From the IMG/VR virus record IMGVR_UViG_3300034073_000375, positions 1 to 34,374 of that record: a stretch of DNA of 34,374 nt. One strand, 5' to 3'. Shown piece by piece: positions 1 to 5,231 of the stretch; the first letter of the stretch is position 1; each line of letters opens with the position of its first letter. The notes under the pieces were generated by a model that did not search any database, was not told the origin of the DNA, and saw nothing but the letters and a program-made list of their open reading frames with translations. The position numbers were made by a program, and so were the translations under genes. The DNA is from a virus.

Positions 1-2
1 AC

Positions 3-167
3 GTAGACAACCAAGTAAAGCCGAGCCCTTGCTCAAACCACGCTATTCAGCAGGACGAGGATGAGAAAGCTCAAGACCTTAGATGGAGGGCAATTATGCA
101 GAATGGCCCAGAGGGTACGCATTACCCAGAGTATAAGGACTATATGGACGACACGGAAGATGAGTAA
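3..167 (+). CDS. C-terminal part of an acidic hypothetical protein, cut by the window start
   Basis: An open frame enters from the left edge and ends at TAA 165-167. The visible part is about 54 residues, rich in Asp/Glu, and ends in YMDDTEDE. No family is recognised. It is accepted because its stop overlaps the next start in the ATGAGTAA arrangement used throughout this gene chain, so translation of the two is probably coupled. The true start lies outside the window. Confidence 0.55.
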   Translation, partial: VDNQVKPSPCSNHAIQQDEDEKAQDLRWRAIMQNGPEGTHYPEYKDYMDDTEDE

Positions 168-453
168 GTACACTAACCGATACGGAGATGAGTTCACGTT
201 TGAGAAAAACGAGAACGGCAACATTGACTGGAAGGGAAACTTCAAGTACACACGCTACGGGTGGAAGGATGACGACAGTATTATATTCGTAGACCCGAGC
301 GGTGGCCCATACATACCTGTCGGCACAAAGATGTCGCTGTACGGGCTAGACGGAATCGCATCAGGATTCGTTGAACACGAAGACTATTGGGAGATTCTAA
401 TTGAGGATAACGAGTCATTACGGGTAGCGGAATCCACGGTTTCGTGCCCCTAA
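160..453 (+). CDS. Hypothetical protein, 97 aa
   Basis: The start at 160 (MSKYTNRYGDEF) was chosen over an in-frame ATG at 61 because it overlaps the stop of the preceding frame by 8 nt, matching the tight coupling in this array, and because the residues before it look like out-of-frame sequence. The protein is aromatic and acidic, with no signal peptide or membrane segment. A short beta-rich body (GGPYIPVGTKMSLYGLDG) is visible. Function is unknown. It is the second member of the early small-gene chain. Confidence 0.6.
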   Translation: MSKYTNRYGDEFTFEKNENGNIDWKGNFKYTRYGWKDDDSIIFVDPSGGPYIPVGTKMSLYGLDGIASGFVEHEDYWEILIEDNESLRVAESTVSCP

Positions 454-615
454 ATGCTCGCTATGAAACAAGACGCCATCCACAAACGAGGTAAGCAATT
501 CTGCTTACACTGCCAAAAGGTAACTACACATACACCTAAACTTGGTCTCGTTATGGAAGGCAAGCGTCTGTGTGAAGAGTGTCATAGGTCTAACTATTTC
601 AACACTGAAGAATGA
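454..615 (+). CDS. Small zinc-ribbon protein, 53 aa
   Basis: A short frame begins immediately after the previous stop (TAAATG) and ends at TGA 613-615, overlapping the next ATG by 4 nt. The protein MLAMKQDAIHKRGKQF... carries two Cys pairs, C-x2-C near residues 17-20 and C-x2-C near 41-44, the layout of a small zinc ribbon. A second possible start is Met4. Its role is unknown; small zinc ribbons of this type are common in phage early regions and may bind nucleic acid or protein. Confidence 0.6.
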   Translation: MLAMKQDAIHKRGKQFCLHCQKVTTHTPKLGLVMEGKRLCEECHRSNYFNTEE

Positions 616-890
616 AACGACTAACCAGAGAACAAAAGAAAGAGAAGGCAGTGATTGACCTAATCAACCAGATGTTTGTAATCGCTGGTCATAACGTTAC
701 CTACGAAGACATTGCTGGCGTAGACAAGTGGTTCCAGAAGTACACTATGACTGTCGAGCAGGCTGAAGAGTTTACGAAGTGGGGTAAGCAATACCTTATG
801 AAAGAACTCAAGATGCGAGCGGCCTATGCCGAGAAGGAGATGCGCTGGTTCAATGTAATGTGGGGATTGACTTACTCAGATTGGAAATGA
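612..890 (+). CDS. Conserved-type hypothetical phage protein, 92 aa
   Basis: The start overlaps the preceding stop (ATGA). The protein is predicted helical and charged: a lysine-rich N-terminus (MKRLTREQKKEKAV), a central FVIAGHNVTYEDI segment, and an amphipathic C-terminal half ending in MWGLTYSDWK. It resembles small proteins I recall from flavobacterial phages (an INQMFVIAGHNVTYEDI-like core and a YAEKEM..MWGL end), but no function is known for them. It is translationally coupled to both neighbours. Confidence 0.7.
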   Translation: MKRLTREQKKEKAVIDLINQMFVIAGHNVTYEDIAGVDKWFQKYTMTVEQAEEFTKWGKQYLMKELKMRAAYAEKEMRWFNVMWGLTYSDWK

Positions 891-1051
891 AAATAGAACT
901 TCAACCATACTGGCACACCTGCGGAGATGGATGCTGTGATGAATACGGATACAACGTGCTTGTAGACGGCAAGATGATTGGCCCTATCGGGGAAGGTGCT
1001 CAAGAGTTAGCAGAACTATTAAATGAAACCTTTAAAACTAACGACAAATGA
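887..1051 (+). CDS. Hypothetical Cys-containing protein, 54 aa
   Basis: The start at 887 (MKIELQPYWHTCGDGCC) overlaps the preceding stop by 4 nt, so it is preferred over an upstream in-frame ATG at 860. The protein has a conserved-looking HTCGDGCCDEYG cluster that could bind a metal, and the C-terminal tail NETFKTNDK, which recurs in the next gene. Function unknown. The gene ends with ACGACAAATGA, overlapping the next start. Confidence 0.65.
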   Translation: MKIELQPYWHTCGDGCCDEYGYNVLVDGKMIGPIGEGAQELAELLNETFKTNDK

Positions 1052-1320
1052 AACAGACAGCAGTAGAGTGGCTATACCACGAATTAGATAACACCCTATC
1101 TGATATGTACCCATACGAGTGGGATGCGTTTAAAATCGCAATTCAGAAAGCCAAAGCAATGGAGAAGGAGCAAGTGCGTACCATTTTGTTAGCATATAAC
1201 GAGGAAAGAAACGACCGAACAGATGGCGCTCAAAACTACTGGGAACCATACGAGGTAGATGACTTCTTGGAAAAGTACAACGAAACCTTTAACATCAATG
1301 ACCGACATCACCAAATGTAG
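1048..1320 (+). CDS. Hypothetical protein, 90 aa
   Basis: Begins MKQTAVEWLYHELD and is mostly helical (FKIAIQKAKAMEKEQVRTILLAYNEER), with an acidic C-terminal part. A MKQTAVEWL-type start is typical of small proteins in Bacteroidota phages whose function is not established. The tail NETFNINDR resembles the tail of the preceding gene. The start overlaps the previous stop by 4 nt, and the 3' end overlaps the next gene by 23 nt. Confidence 0.7.
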   Translation: MKQTAVEWLYHELDNTLSDMYPYEWDAFKIAIQKAKAMEKEQVRTILLAYNEERNDRTDGAQNYWEPYEVDDFLEKYNETFNINDRHHQM

Positions 1321-1459
1321 TGGCGCAGATTGCGACCTCAAGTTGACGTGCTACCGATACACCGCCCCTACGGGAACGTGGCAATCCTATTTTATGAACG
1401 CACCTATCAAAGATGGAGAGTGCGAATACTATTGGAATACTAAAACCAACGAGAAATGA
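1298..1459 (+). CDS. Small Cys-rich protein, 53 aa
   Basis: Start chosen at 1298 (MTDITKCSGADCDLKLTCYR); an in-frame ATG at 1259 would only extend it into the previous gene. Three cysteines in C-x4-C-x5-C spacing are followed by YRYTAP and a C-terminal GECEYYW, a pattern I associate with small, uncharacterised Bacteroidota-phage proteins. It may bind zinc. The last codons and stop (ACCAACGAGAAATGA) recur exactly at the end of the HNH gene at 1562-2173. Confidence 0.7.
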   Translation: MTDITKCSGADCDLKLTCYRYTAPTGTWQSYFMNAPIKDGECEYYWNTKTNEK

Positions 1460-1460
1460 A
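1444..1460 (+). repeat. 17-nt direct repeat, left copy (AACCAACGAGAAATGAA)
   Basis: This 17-nt sequence is identical at 1444-1460 and 2158-2174, flanking the short gene at 1456 and the HNH gene. A shorter form (15 nt, AACAACGAGAAATGA) occurs at 2353-2367, and a variant (ACTAACGACAAATGAA) at 1037-1052. Each copy spans a stop/start overlap. Confidence 0.8.
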
Positions 1461-1554
1461 CTATCCAGACTTTGAAAAGTTCTCACTTTACGATGAAAGT
1501 ATTGTAACAATAGCAACAAATACTTCATCACCAATTGTAGAAACCTTTAATTAG
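1456..1554 (+). CDS. Very short protein, 32 aa, possibly altered by the adjacent HNH gene
   Basis: The start ATG overlaps the previous stop (ATGA), as elsewhere in the array. It encodes MNYPDFEKFSLYDES... and stops at TAG 1552-1554, 8 nt before the HNH start codon. Its last codons GAAACCTTTAA match the ends of the genes at 887 and 1048. The short length suggests that the 3' end was replaced or truncated when the HNH gene arrived, but it could also be a naturally short protein. Function unknown. Confidence 0.45.
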   Translation: MNYPDFEKFSLYDESIVTIATNTSSPIVETFN

Positions 1555-1561
1555 CGAAGAC

Positions 1562-2173
1562 GTGAAGAACTGTAATAAGTGTAAAGAAAGCAAGTCAATT
1601 GATTCCTTTAGCAAAGACAACAGGGCAAAAGACGGCCTTCAAGGAGTTTGCAAAAGCTGTTACAGAGAATGGCGCAATGAAAATTCCGAAACCATAAAGG
1701 CTTTAGCCAAAGAGTACAGAAAAAAAAATAGAGAGTCTCATAGCGAGTACGGAAAAGCTTGGAGGTTGAAGAACAAGGAATACGTTAGGAACTCTGACAA
1801 AGAGAGGCGAGCCATAAGAAAGAAGAAAGACCCAATGTTTAGAGCTATATGCAATCTTCGTTCAAGACTTTCTATTTTCTGTAGAGCGTCATCTATGGAC
1901 AAGAGATTTAAAACACTTGATTCTGTTGGGCTCTCACCTGAGGAGTTTAAGTCTTACATTGAGTCTTTGTTCTCTGACGGTATGAATTGGGACAACTATG
2001 GAATTGGAATTGGGAAATGGTCTATTGACCACACGAAACCATTATGTGTTGCCACAACGCTTGATGAGCTGTATGCATTGAATCATTATACAAACCTAAC
2101 GCCTATGTGGAATGAAGAAAACTTTTCAAAGGGCGGTAAGTGGATTGAAAACAATTTAACCAACGAGAAATGA
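1562..2173 (+). CDS. HNH endonuclease, probable free-standing homing endonuclease, 203 aa
   Basis: An N-terminal zinc ribbon (C4-x2-C7 and C30-x2-C33) is followed by a basic linker and a C-terminal HNH fold: D156-H157, N178 and N184/N187 in SIDHTKPL...NLTPMWNEENFSKG. Proteins of this type nick or cut DNA and spread as mobile endonuclease genes in phages. The start is GTG at 1562; no ATG is available close by. AT-rich codon use and AAG/AAA bias differ from its neighbours, which suits recent entry. Its last codons (TNEK-stop) are the same 15 nt that end the gene at 1298-1459. It overlaps the next ATG by 4 nt. Confidence 0.85.
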   Translation: MKNCNKCKESKSIDSFSKDNRAKDGLQGVCKSCYREWRNENSETIKALAKEYRKKNRESHSEYGKAWRLKNKEYVRNSDKERRAIRKKKDPMFRAICNLRSRLSIFCRASSMDKRFKTLDSVGLSPEEFKSYIESLFSDGMNWDNYGIGIGKWSIDHTKPLCVATTLDELYALNHYTNLTPMWNEENFSKGGKWIENNLTNEK

Positions 2174-2174
2174 A
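2158..2174 (+). repeat. 17-nt direct repeat, right copy
   Basis: Identical to 1444-1460. It forms the last codons and stop of the HNH gene and the start codon of the following zinc-ribbon gene. It may be the old 3' end of the target gene, left behind by the insertion. Confidence 0.8.
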
Positions 2175-2367
2175 AGGAGCTTTTATATGTCCATATTGTA
2201 AGACCCGAAACGCTTGTGATTGTAAATCTTGCAAAGAATACATTCAAGAAGGTGAGTTTGTAATAACTTTTTCAGAAGATGGAGAATATATGACGTGCGG
2301 CAAATGCAATAGACCATTTTCATTTGACCAAGCAACTGATGAAGAATACAAAAACAACGAGAAATGA
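2170..2367 (+). CDS. Zinc-ribbon protein, 65 aa
   Basis: The protein MKGAFICPYCKTRNACDCKSC... contains CPYC, CDCKSC and a C-terminal CGKC pair, enough for one or two structural zinc sites. It ends in KNNEK-stop, the recurrent tail of this array. Function unknown; a nucleic-acid- or protein-binding adaptor role is only a guess. Coupled to the genes on both sides by 4-nt overlaps. Confidence 0.7.
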   Translation: MKGAFICPYCKTRNACDCKSCKEYIQEGEFVITFSEDGEYMTCGKCNRPFSFDQATDEEYKNNEK

Positions 2368-2681
2368 GAATCAGCAAAGGAAAATACGTAGACCAGTTTG
2401 CCATAGGCGTAACGTGGCTACGATACCCAAACGTAACGTGGTCTATCATCTTTGACTTCGGTCTATGGTACGTAGAGGTGTCAAGCGACTTCAATGATAA
2501 TGCTGATTGGAATCCATACGGATTAGCCAACACACTCGTGTGCGATAGGTGTGGCTCACCGAATGACGTGTACCATCATCTCAACGAGGAGTTGAAATCT
2601 GAATTGGTATGTGCCGAATGCATTCGTTATGAAGACTATATGAATAGCCTAAGAAATGAAGAACCAGAAGCTAATACTTGA
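2364..2681 (+). CDS. Hypothetical protein with C-terminal zinc finger, 105 aa
   Basis: The N-terminal part is aromatic and beta-rich (WLRYPNVTWSIIFDFGLWYVEV). The C-terminal half has C-x2-C pairs, CDRCG and CAEC, about 20 residues apart, as in a treble-clef or ribbon zinc site. The start overlaps the previous stop (ATGA), and the end overlaps the next small gene by 26 nt. No recognised family. Confidence 0.65.
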   Translation: MRISKGKYVDQFAIGVTWLRYPNVTWSIIFDFGLWYVEVSSDFNDNADWNPYGLANTLVCDRCGSPNDVYHHLNEELKSELVCAECIRYEDYMNSLRNEEPEANT

Positions 2682-2814
2682 GCAGTACAAGAAGGCTCAA
2701 TACAATCGCAACGTATGTTTGTACAGCCGTAGAGACACCGAAGCCAAGTATTGGGAAGGATACGTTAACGCACTTAGTTTAATTTTAGAATTAGAAGAAT
2801 GGACTCAATCATAG
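2656..2814 (+). CDS. Hypothetical protein, 52 aa
   Basis: A short frame, MKNQKLILEQYKKAQYNRN..., ending LILELEEWTQS, predicted helical. It overlaps the preceding gene by 26 nt and the MazG-like gene by 16 nt. Similar short KYWEGYVNAL-type proteins are known to me from Bacteroidota phages, without known function. Confidence rests on context and natural codon use rather than a family match. Confidence 0.6.
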   Translation: MKNQKLILEQYKKAQYNRNVCLYSRRDTEAKYWEGYVNALSLILELEEWTQS

Positions 2815-3101
2815 ATTTAGAAATGAAAGTAGTAGACTGGGCTATTGAGCGCGGTCTGCTCGAAAGAGAGAATGCAAACAAGCAGATGCTCAAAGTAATG
2901 GAAGAGGTTGGTGAACTTGCCTCAGCCATTGCCAAACAGAAAGAAGAAGAAACCATTGATGCTGTTGGTGACGTTCTCGTAACGCTCATCATTCTATGCG
3001 CTCAACTCGAACTCAACCCCTGGGATTGCTTAGAGACAGCATATAACGAAATCAAAGGACGCAAGGGTAAACTCGTCAACGGAGTGTTTATCAAAGAGTA
3101 A
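2799..3101 (+). CDS. MazG-like nucleotide pyrophosphohydrolase, 100 aa
   Basis: An all-helical single-domain protein with the MazG metal-binding signature: E35-E36-x-x-E39 (MEEVGEL) followed by D54 and D58 (IDAVGDVLV). The family hydrolyses (d)NTPs to monophosphate and pyrophosphate. In phages it may adjust nucleotide pools or (p)ppGpp signalling; the exact substrate here is unknown. About 100 aa is normal for the phage form. It is the last gene of the first early operon: a hairpin terminator begins at its stop codon. Confidence 0.85.
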   Translation: MDSIIDLEMKVVDWAIERGLLERENANKQMLKVMEEVGELASAIAKQKEEETIDAVGDVLVTLIILCAQLELNPWDCLETAYNEIKGRKGKLVNGVFIKE

Positions 3102-3132
3102 GAGGGAAGAACGCAAGGCGCTCCCTCTTTTT
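3101..3132 (+). terminator. Rho-independent terminator after the MazG-like gene
   Basis: Stem AGAGGGA (3101-3107) pairs with TCCCTCT (3122-3128) across a 14-nt loop and runs into a T tract (3128-3132). It closes the small-gene operon just before a new promoter. Confidence 0.8.
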
Positions 3133-3141
3133 ACAAAGTGT

Positions 3142-3180
3142 TTTGCAATTAACAACTTTATTAACTACATTTGTTTAAAA
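3142..3180 (+). promoter_or_regulatory. Bacteroidota-type promoter for the SSB-like gene
   Basis: TTTG at 3142-3145 (-33 element), a 20-nt spacer, then TACATTTG at 3166-3173, which fits the TAnnTTTG -7 consensus of Bacteroidota sigma factor. Transcription should start near 3180, about 10 nt before the ATG at 3190. It follows directly after a terminator. Confidence 0.75.
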
Positions 3181-3189
3181 TCTAATACA

Positions 3190-3507
3190 ATGGAAAATAA
3201 AACAGAGAAAATCTTTTGTGGCTACGTTAAGTCAGCAAAAGTATGGGATGACGCTTCGCGCTCTTTTGTAGAACCCAATGGCGGCGTATCTGTACGCTTC
3301 AGCCTTTCAGTTGCCGAGATGAATGACCTCCAGCGTTACGCTACCAAGGGAGAGAAGCCGTTCGTTTCGTTTGACCTTAAGCGCAGCTCTAAAGGTAACT
3401 ACTACTTGGAAGTGTCTGACCCCGCCACGTGGGGCTCTAAGCCACAACAGGCAACATCAGCTCCTCAAGGTCGTGTAGCCCCAAGCAATGACGACTTGCC
3501 CTTCTGA
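3190..3507 (+). CDS. SSB-like single-stranded DNA-binding protein, 105 aa
   Basis: Small beta-rich protein that ends in the acidic tip SNDDLPF. This tip is the hallmark of bacterial SSB tails, which recruit replication and repair partners. The body (about residues 1-80, e.g. FVSFDLKRSSKGNYYLEVSD) could be a compact OB fold, followed by a Gln/Ala/Pro-rich linker (about 81-98). It is shorter than cellular SSB (about 150-180 aa), and the OB fold is inferred, not shown. It has its own promoter, expected for a highly expressed replication protein, and lies upstream of primase-helicase and resolvase genes. Confidence 0.65.
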   Translation: MENKTEKIFCGYVKSAKVWDDASRSFVEPNGGVSVRFSLSVAEMNDLQRYATKGEKPFVSFDLKRSSKGNYYLEVSDPATWGSKPQQATSAPQGRVAPSNDDLPF

Positions 3508-3889
3508 GCTACTTGAATCATCACTAGCCTACCTAGTGGGACTAGAATGGGGGATAGACATATTGAAGGTTGACTCCCCCTTCTTTTTTGGTTCAACTCC
3601 AACGAAGAAGACTGCGTGGTTTGAGGTTGTAAAGGCGCACTCAGATAAGGGCGTTGTCCACTTAGAGAAGCTGTCCGACAAAGAGTTCACGGTAATCCAC
3701 TTCCCTAAGAAGCGAGGAGACAACGTAATACTTGTTAGAACAGATAGCCTTCCGTCGACCCAGTTAGATGGACAGACTCTTGCAACACTTATTCTGCGCA
3801 GGGCGGAGATTCACGTGGAAGAGATAATCAACCAAGGAATCTGGAAGGAGCTCGAGGCTAAGAAAAACAAAGCCTCAGAGGCGATTTGA
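3488..3889 (+). CDS. Hypothetical protein, 133 aa
   Basis: The ATG at 3488 overlaps the end of the SSB-like gene by 20 nt; a GTG at 3536 (residue 17) is an alternative start and lies inside a small hairpin (3522-3538). The protein is mixed alpha/beta with segments WFEVVKAHSDKGVVHLEKLSDKEFTVIHF and a helical, lysine-rich C-terminus. No known family is recognised. Position between SSB-like protein and replication genes suggests a role in DNA metabolism, which is inference only. Confidence 0.6.
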   Translation: MTTCPSELLESSLAYLVGLEWGIDILKVDSPFFFGSTPTKKTAWFEVVKAHSDKGVVHLEKLSDKEFTVIHFPKKRGDNVILVRTDSLPSTQLDGQTLATLILRRAEIHVEEIINQGIWKELEAKKNKASEAI

Positions 3890-3922
3890 TTCTAACAAGA
3901 AACTTCTTATATTTGTGGTATT
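3885..3922 (+). promoter_or_regulatory. Bacteroidota-type promoter for tRNA-Arg
   Basis: TTTG at 3885-3888, 19-nt spacer, TATATTTG at 3908-3915: a full match to the -33/-7 consensus. The predicted start near 3922 is about 5 nt before the tRNA at 3927. The -33 element overlaps the stop codon of the preceding gene. Confidence 0.75.
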
Positions 3923-3926
3923 AATA

Positions 3927-4000
3927 GCCCTCGTCGCCTAATGGATATGGCACACGCCTTCTAAGCGTGACAAATCCCAGTTCGAGTCTGGGCGGGGGCG
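3927..4000 (+). tRNA. trnR(ucu): tRNA-Arg, anticodon UCU
   Basis: All arms fold by hand. Acceptor GCCCTCG (3927-3933) pairs with CGGGGGC (3993-3999) with one U-G wobble. The D arm has GCC/GGC and GG in its loop. The anticodon stem is CACGC/GCGTG with loop CTTCTAA, so anticodon TCT at 3960-3962. The T arm is CCCAG-TTCGAGT-CTGGG. Discriminator is G4000; CCA is not encoded. It would read AGA codons, which this phage uses often. A promoter lies just upstream. A second, different T arm plus acceptor strand lies beyond the adjoining HNH gene (4567-4591). Confidence 0.93.
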
Positions 4001-4014
4001 CAAATCATAAACAT

Positions 4015-4560
4015 ATGAAATATCCAAATCCATCTAGCTACGATAAGCATATAAAAACAAGAGTAGACAAGACTCTTGGTTATGTATACTTTCTAGATTC
4101 AGAGCATCCATTATCAAGCCGAGGAGGTAAGGTTTATTACCATAGACACGTAATGTCTGTCAAGATGGGGAAGTGGATTGATAAAAGCTATCAGGTGCAC
4201 CACATAGATGAAAATAGATGTAATAATGACCCAAGCAATCTAGAGGCACTTTCTCCAACTATGCACGGAAGGAAACATAGTAATTCAATTAAATCAGTAA
4301 AGAGATGTAAAAACTGCACAAAAAAGTTTATAACTGTGGATTATAATTTTTGCAGCGTATCCTGCGCTTCGGCATTTAGGCAGGTTGGAGGAGTTCACAA
4401 CAAAATAACCCCTGAAGAATTAAGCATTCTTGTTTGGGAAATTCCAGCAACTAAAATTGCCAAAAAGATAGGATGCTCTGACGTTATGGTTTCAAAACTT
4501 TGCAAGAGGTGGGGCATATCAAAACCTGGCAGAGGATACTGGATGAAAAATAAAAATTAA
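4015..4560 (+). CDS. HNH endonuclease with zinc finger and HTH, probable homing endonuclease, 181 aa
   Basis: The start is ATG 4015 (MKYPNPSSYD); a longer frame runs upstream through the tRNA and is rejected. An N-terminal region leads to the HNH core (HRHVMSV near 43, H62-H63-x-D65-x-N67, N71/N75, H84 and H88), then a Cys4 zinc finger (C98, C101, C113, C117) and a C-terminal helix-turn-helix (about 147-168, KIAKKIGCSDVMVSKLCKRW) probably used for target recognition. This is a standard phage mobile HNH layout. It starts 14 nt after the tRNA and is followed at once by a tRNA 3' fragment, so the insertion site was almost certainly a tRNA gene. AT-rich composition contrasts with its neighbours. 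Confidence 0.88.
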   Translation: MKYPNPSSYDKHIKTRVDKTLGYVYFLDSEHPLSSRGGKVYYHRHVMSVKMGKWIDKSYQVHHIDENRCNNDPSNLEALSPTMHGRKHSNSIKSVKRCKNCTKKFITVDYNFCSVSCASAFRQVGGVHNKITPEELSILVWEIPATKIAKKIGCSDVMVSKLCKRWGISKPGRGYWMKNKN

Positions 4561-4591
4561 AAAACTGCGCGTTCGAGCCGCGCCGAGGGTA
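4561..4591 (+). pseudogene. Orphan tRNA 3' half (T arm, acceptor strand, discriminator)
   Basis: GCGCG-TTCGAGC-CGCGC (4567-4583) is a perfect 5-bp T arm with the canonical GTTCGAGCC motif, followed by CGAGGGT (4584-4590) and A4591. CGAGGGT pairs over all seven positions with the 5' acceptor strand GCCCTCG of the tRNA at 3927-3933 (one G-U). No D arm or anticodon arm precedes it. It reads as the old 3' end of the tRNA gene, displaced by the HNH element, though a decayed second tRNA is possible. Confidence 0.8.
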
Positions 4592-4609
4592 CTAAATAAA
4601 TTATTTAAA

Positions 4610-5092
4610 ATGAAAGACATAGGATACTCAGAAAGAGATGTCAATGGTTTTGTAGATGTTGCTTGCGAATATTTTAAGATGAACTTGCTTAGCAAAACCA
4701 GACTGCAAAGCGTTGTATCTGTTCGTCAAGCATTGTTCTACGCACTACGCACGAGAGGCATTCCGTACTCTGTAATCGCTAGAGCATTCGATAAGAATCA
4801 CGCTAGCGTAATACACGGACACAAAAAGGTATTCGACTATTTAAACATTAAAGACAAGGCTACAATTGTTCTCCAAAAGCAAGTAGAAGACTTTGCAAAG
4901 GAGTACTTTAATGAGGTGAGTAACGCTGTTAAGTTCTCACCAGAGATGCGCCTAAACATCTACCGAAACAGATTCATTGACTTTATGAATGAGGCCGAGT
5001 TCCTTTTGCCTTACGACACAAAAGAAGAGCGATTGATTGCATCACAGACAATTATTAAAGAAGTATTTAGCTATGCAGAAGAGACTGAATGA
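4610..5092 (+). CDS. DnaA domain-IV-like DNA-binding protein, 160 aa
   Basis: Residues about 38-78 (VRQALFYALRTRG...AFDKNHASVIHGHKKV) resemble the C-terminal double-stranded-DNA-binding domain of the initiator DnaA. There a helix precedes a GRDHTTVLHA-like signature; here it reads DKNHASVIHG. The AAA+ ATPase part of DnaA is absent, and the C-terminal 80 residues are helical with no recognised domain. It sits directly before the primase-helicase, so it may recognise the phage origin or recruit replication proteins, or else act as a regulator. Start ATG 4610 follows the tRNA fragment by 18 nt. Confidence 0.7.
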   Translation: MKDIGYSERDVNGFVDVACEYFKMNLLSKTRLQSVVSVRQALFYALRTRGIPYSVIARAFDKNHASVIHGHKKVFDYLNIKDKATIVLQKQVEDFAKEYFNEVSNAVKFSPEMRLNIYRNRFIDFMNEAEFLLPYDTKEERLIASQTIIKEVFSYAEETE

Positions 5093-5231
5093 ATCTGTTA
5101 AAGCTCTTTCTATGGTAAAGATGCACGGAAAAGAAGATGCCATCAAACACGCAACGCAGTGTATGTATATGGCCAACGAGAAAGGCTACGATTACTGGAA
5201 GAAAGTAATATCTATAATCGAAGGGATATGA
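5073..5231 (+). CDS. Hypothetical protein, 52 aa
   Basis: Start chosen at 5073 (MQKRLNESVKALSMVK), overlapping the DnaA-like gene by 20 nt; an in-frame ATG at 5037 would overlap more. The protein is short, basic and helical, ending YDYWKKVISIIEGI. The stop overlaps the primase-helicase ATG (ATGA), so the two are probably coupled. Function unknown. Confidence 0.55.
   Translation: MQKRLNESVKALSMVKMHGKEDAIKHATQCMYMANEKGYDYWKKVISIIEGI

Noticed and set aside
3967-4014. N-terminal extension of the HNH protein from ATG-like start at 3967
   Set aside because: It would translate the anticodon and T arms of the tRNA; the HNH domain pattern starts naturally at 4015.
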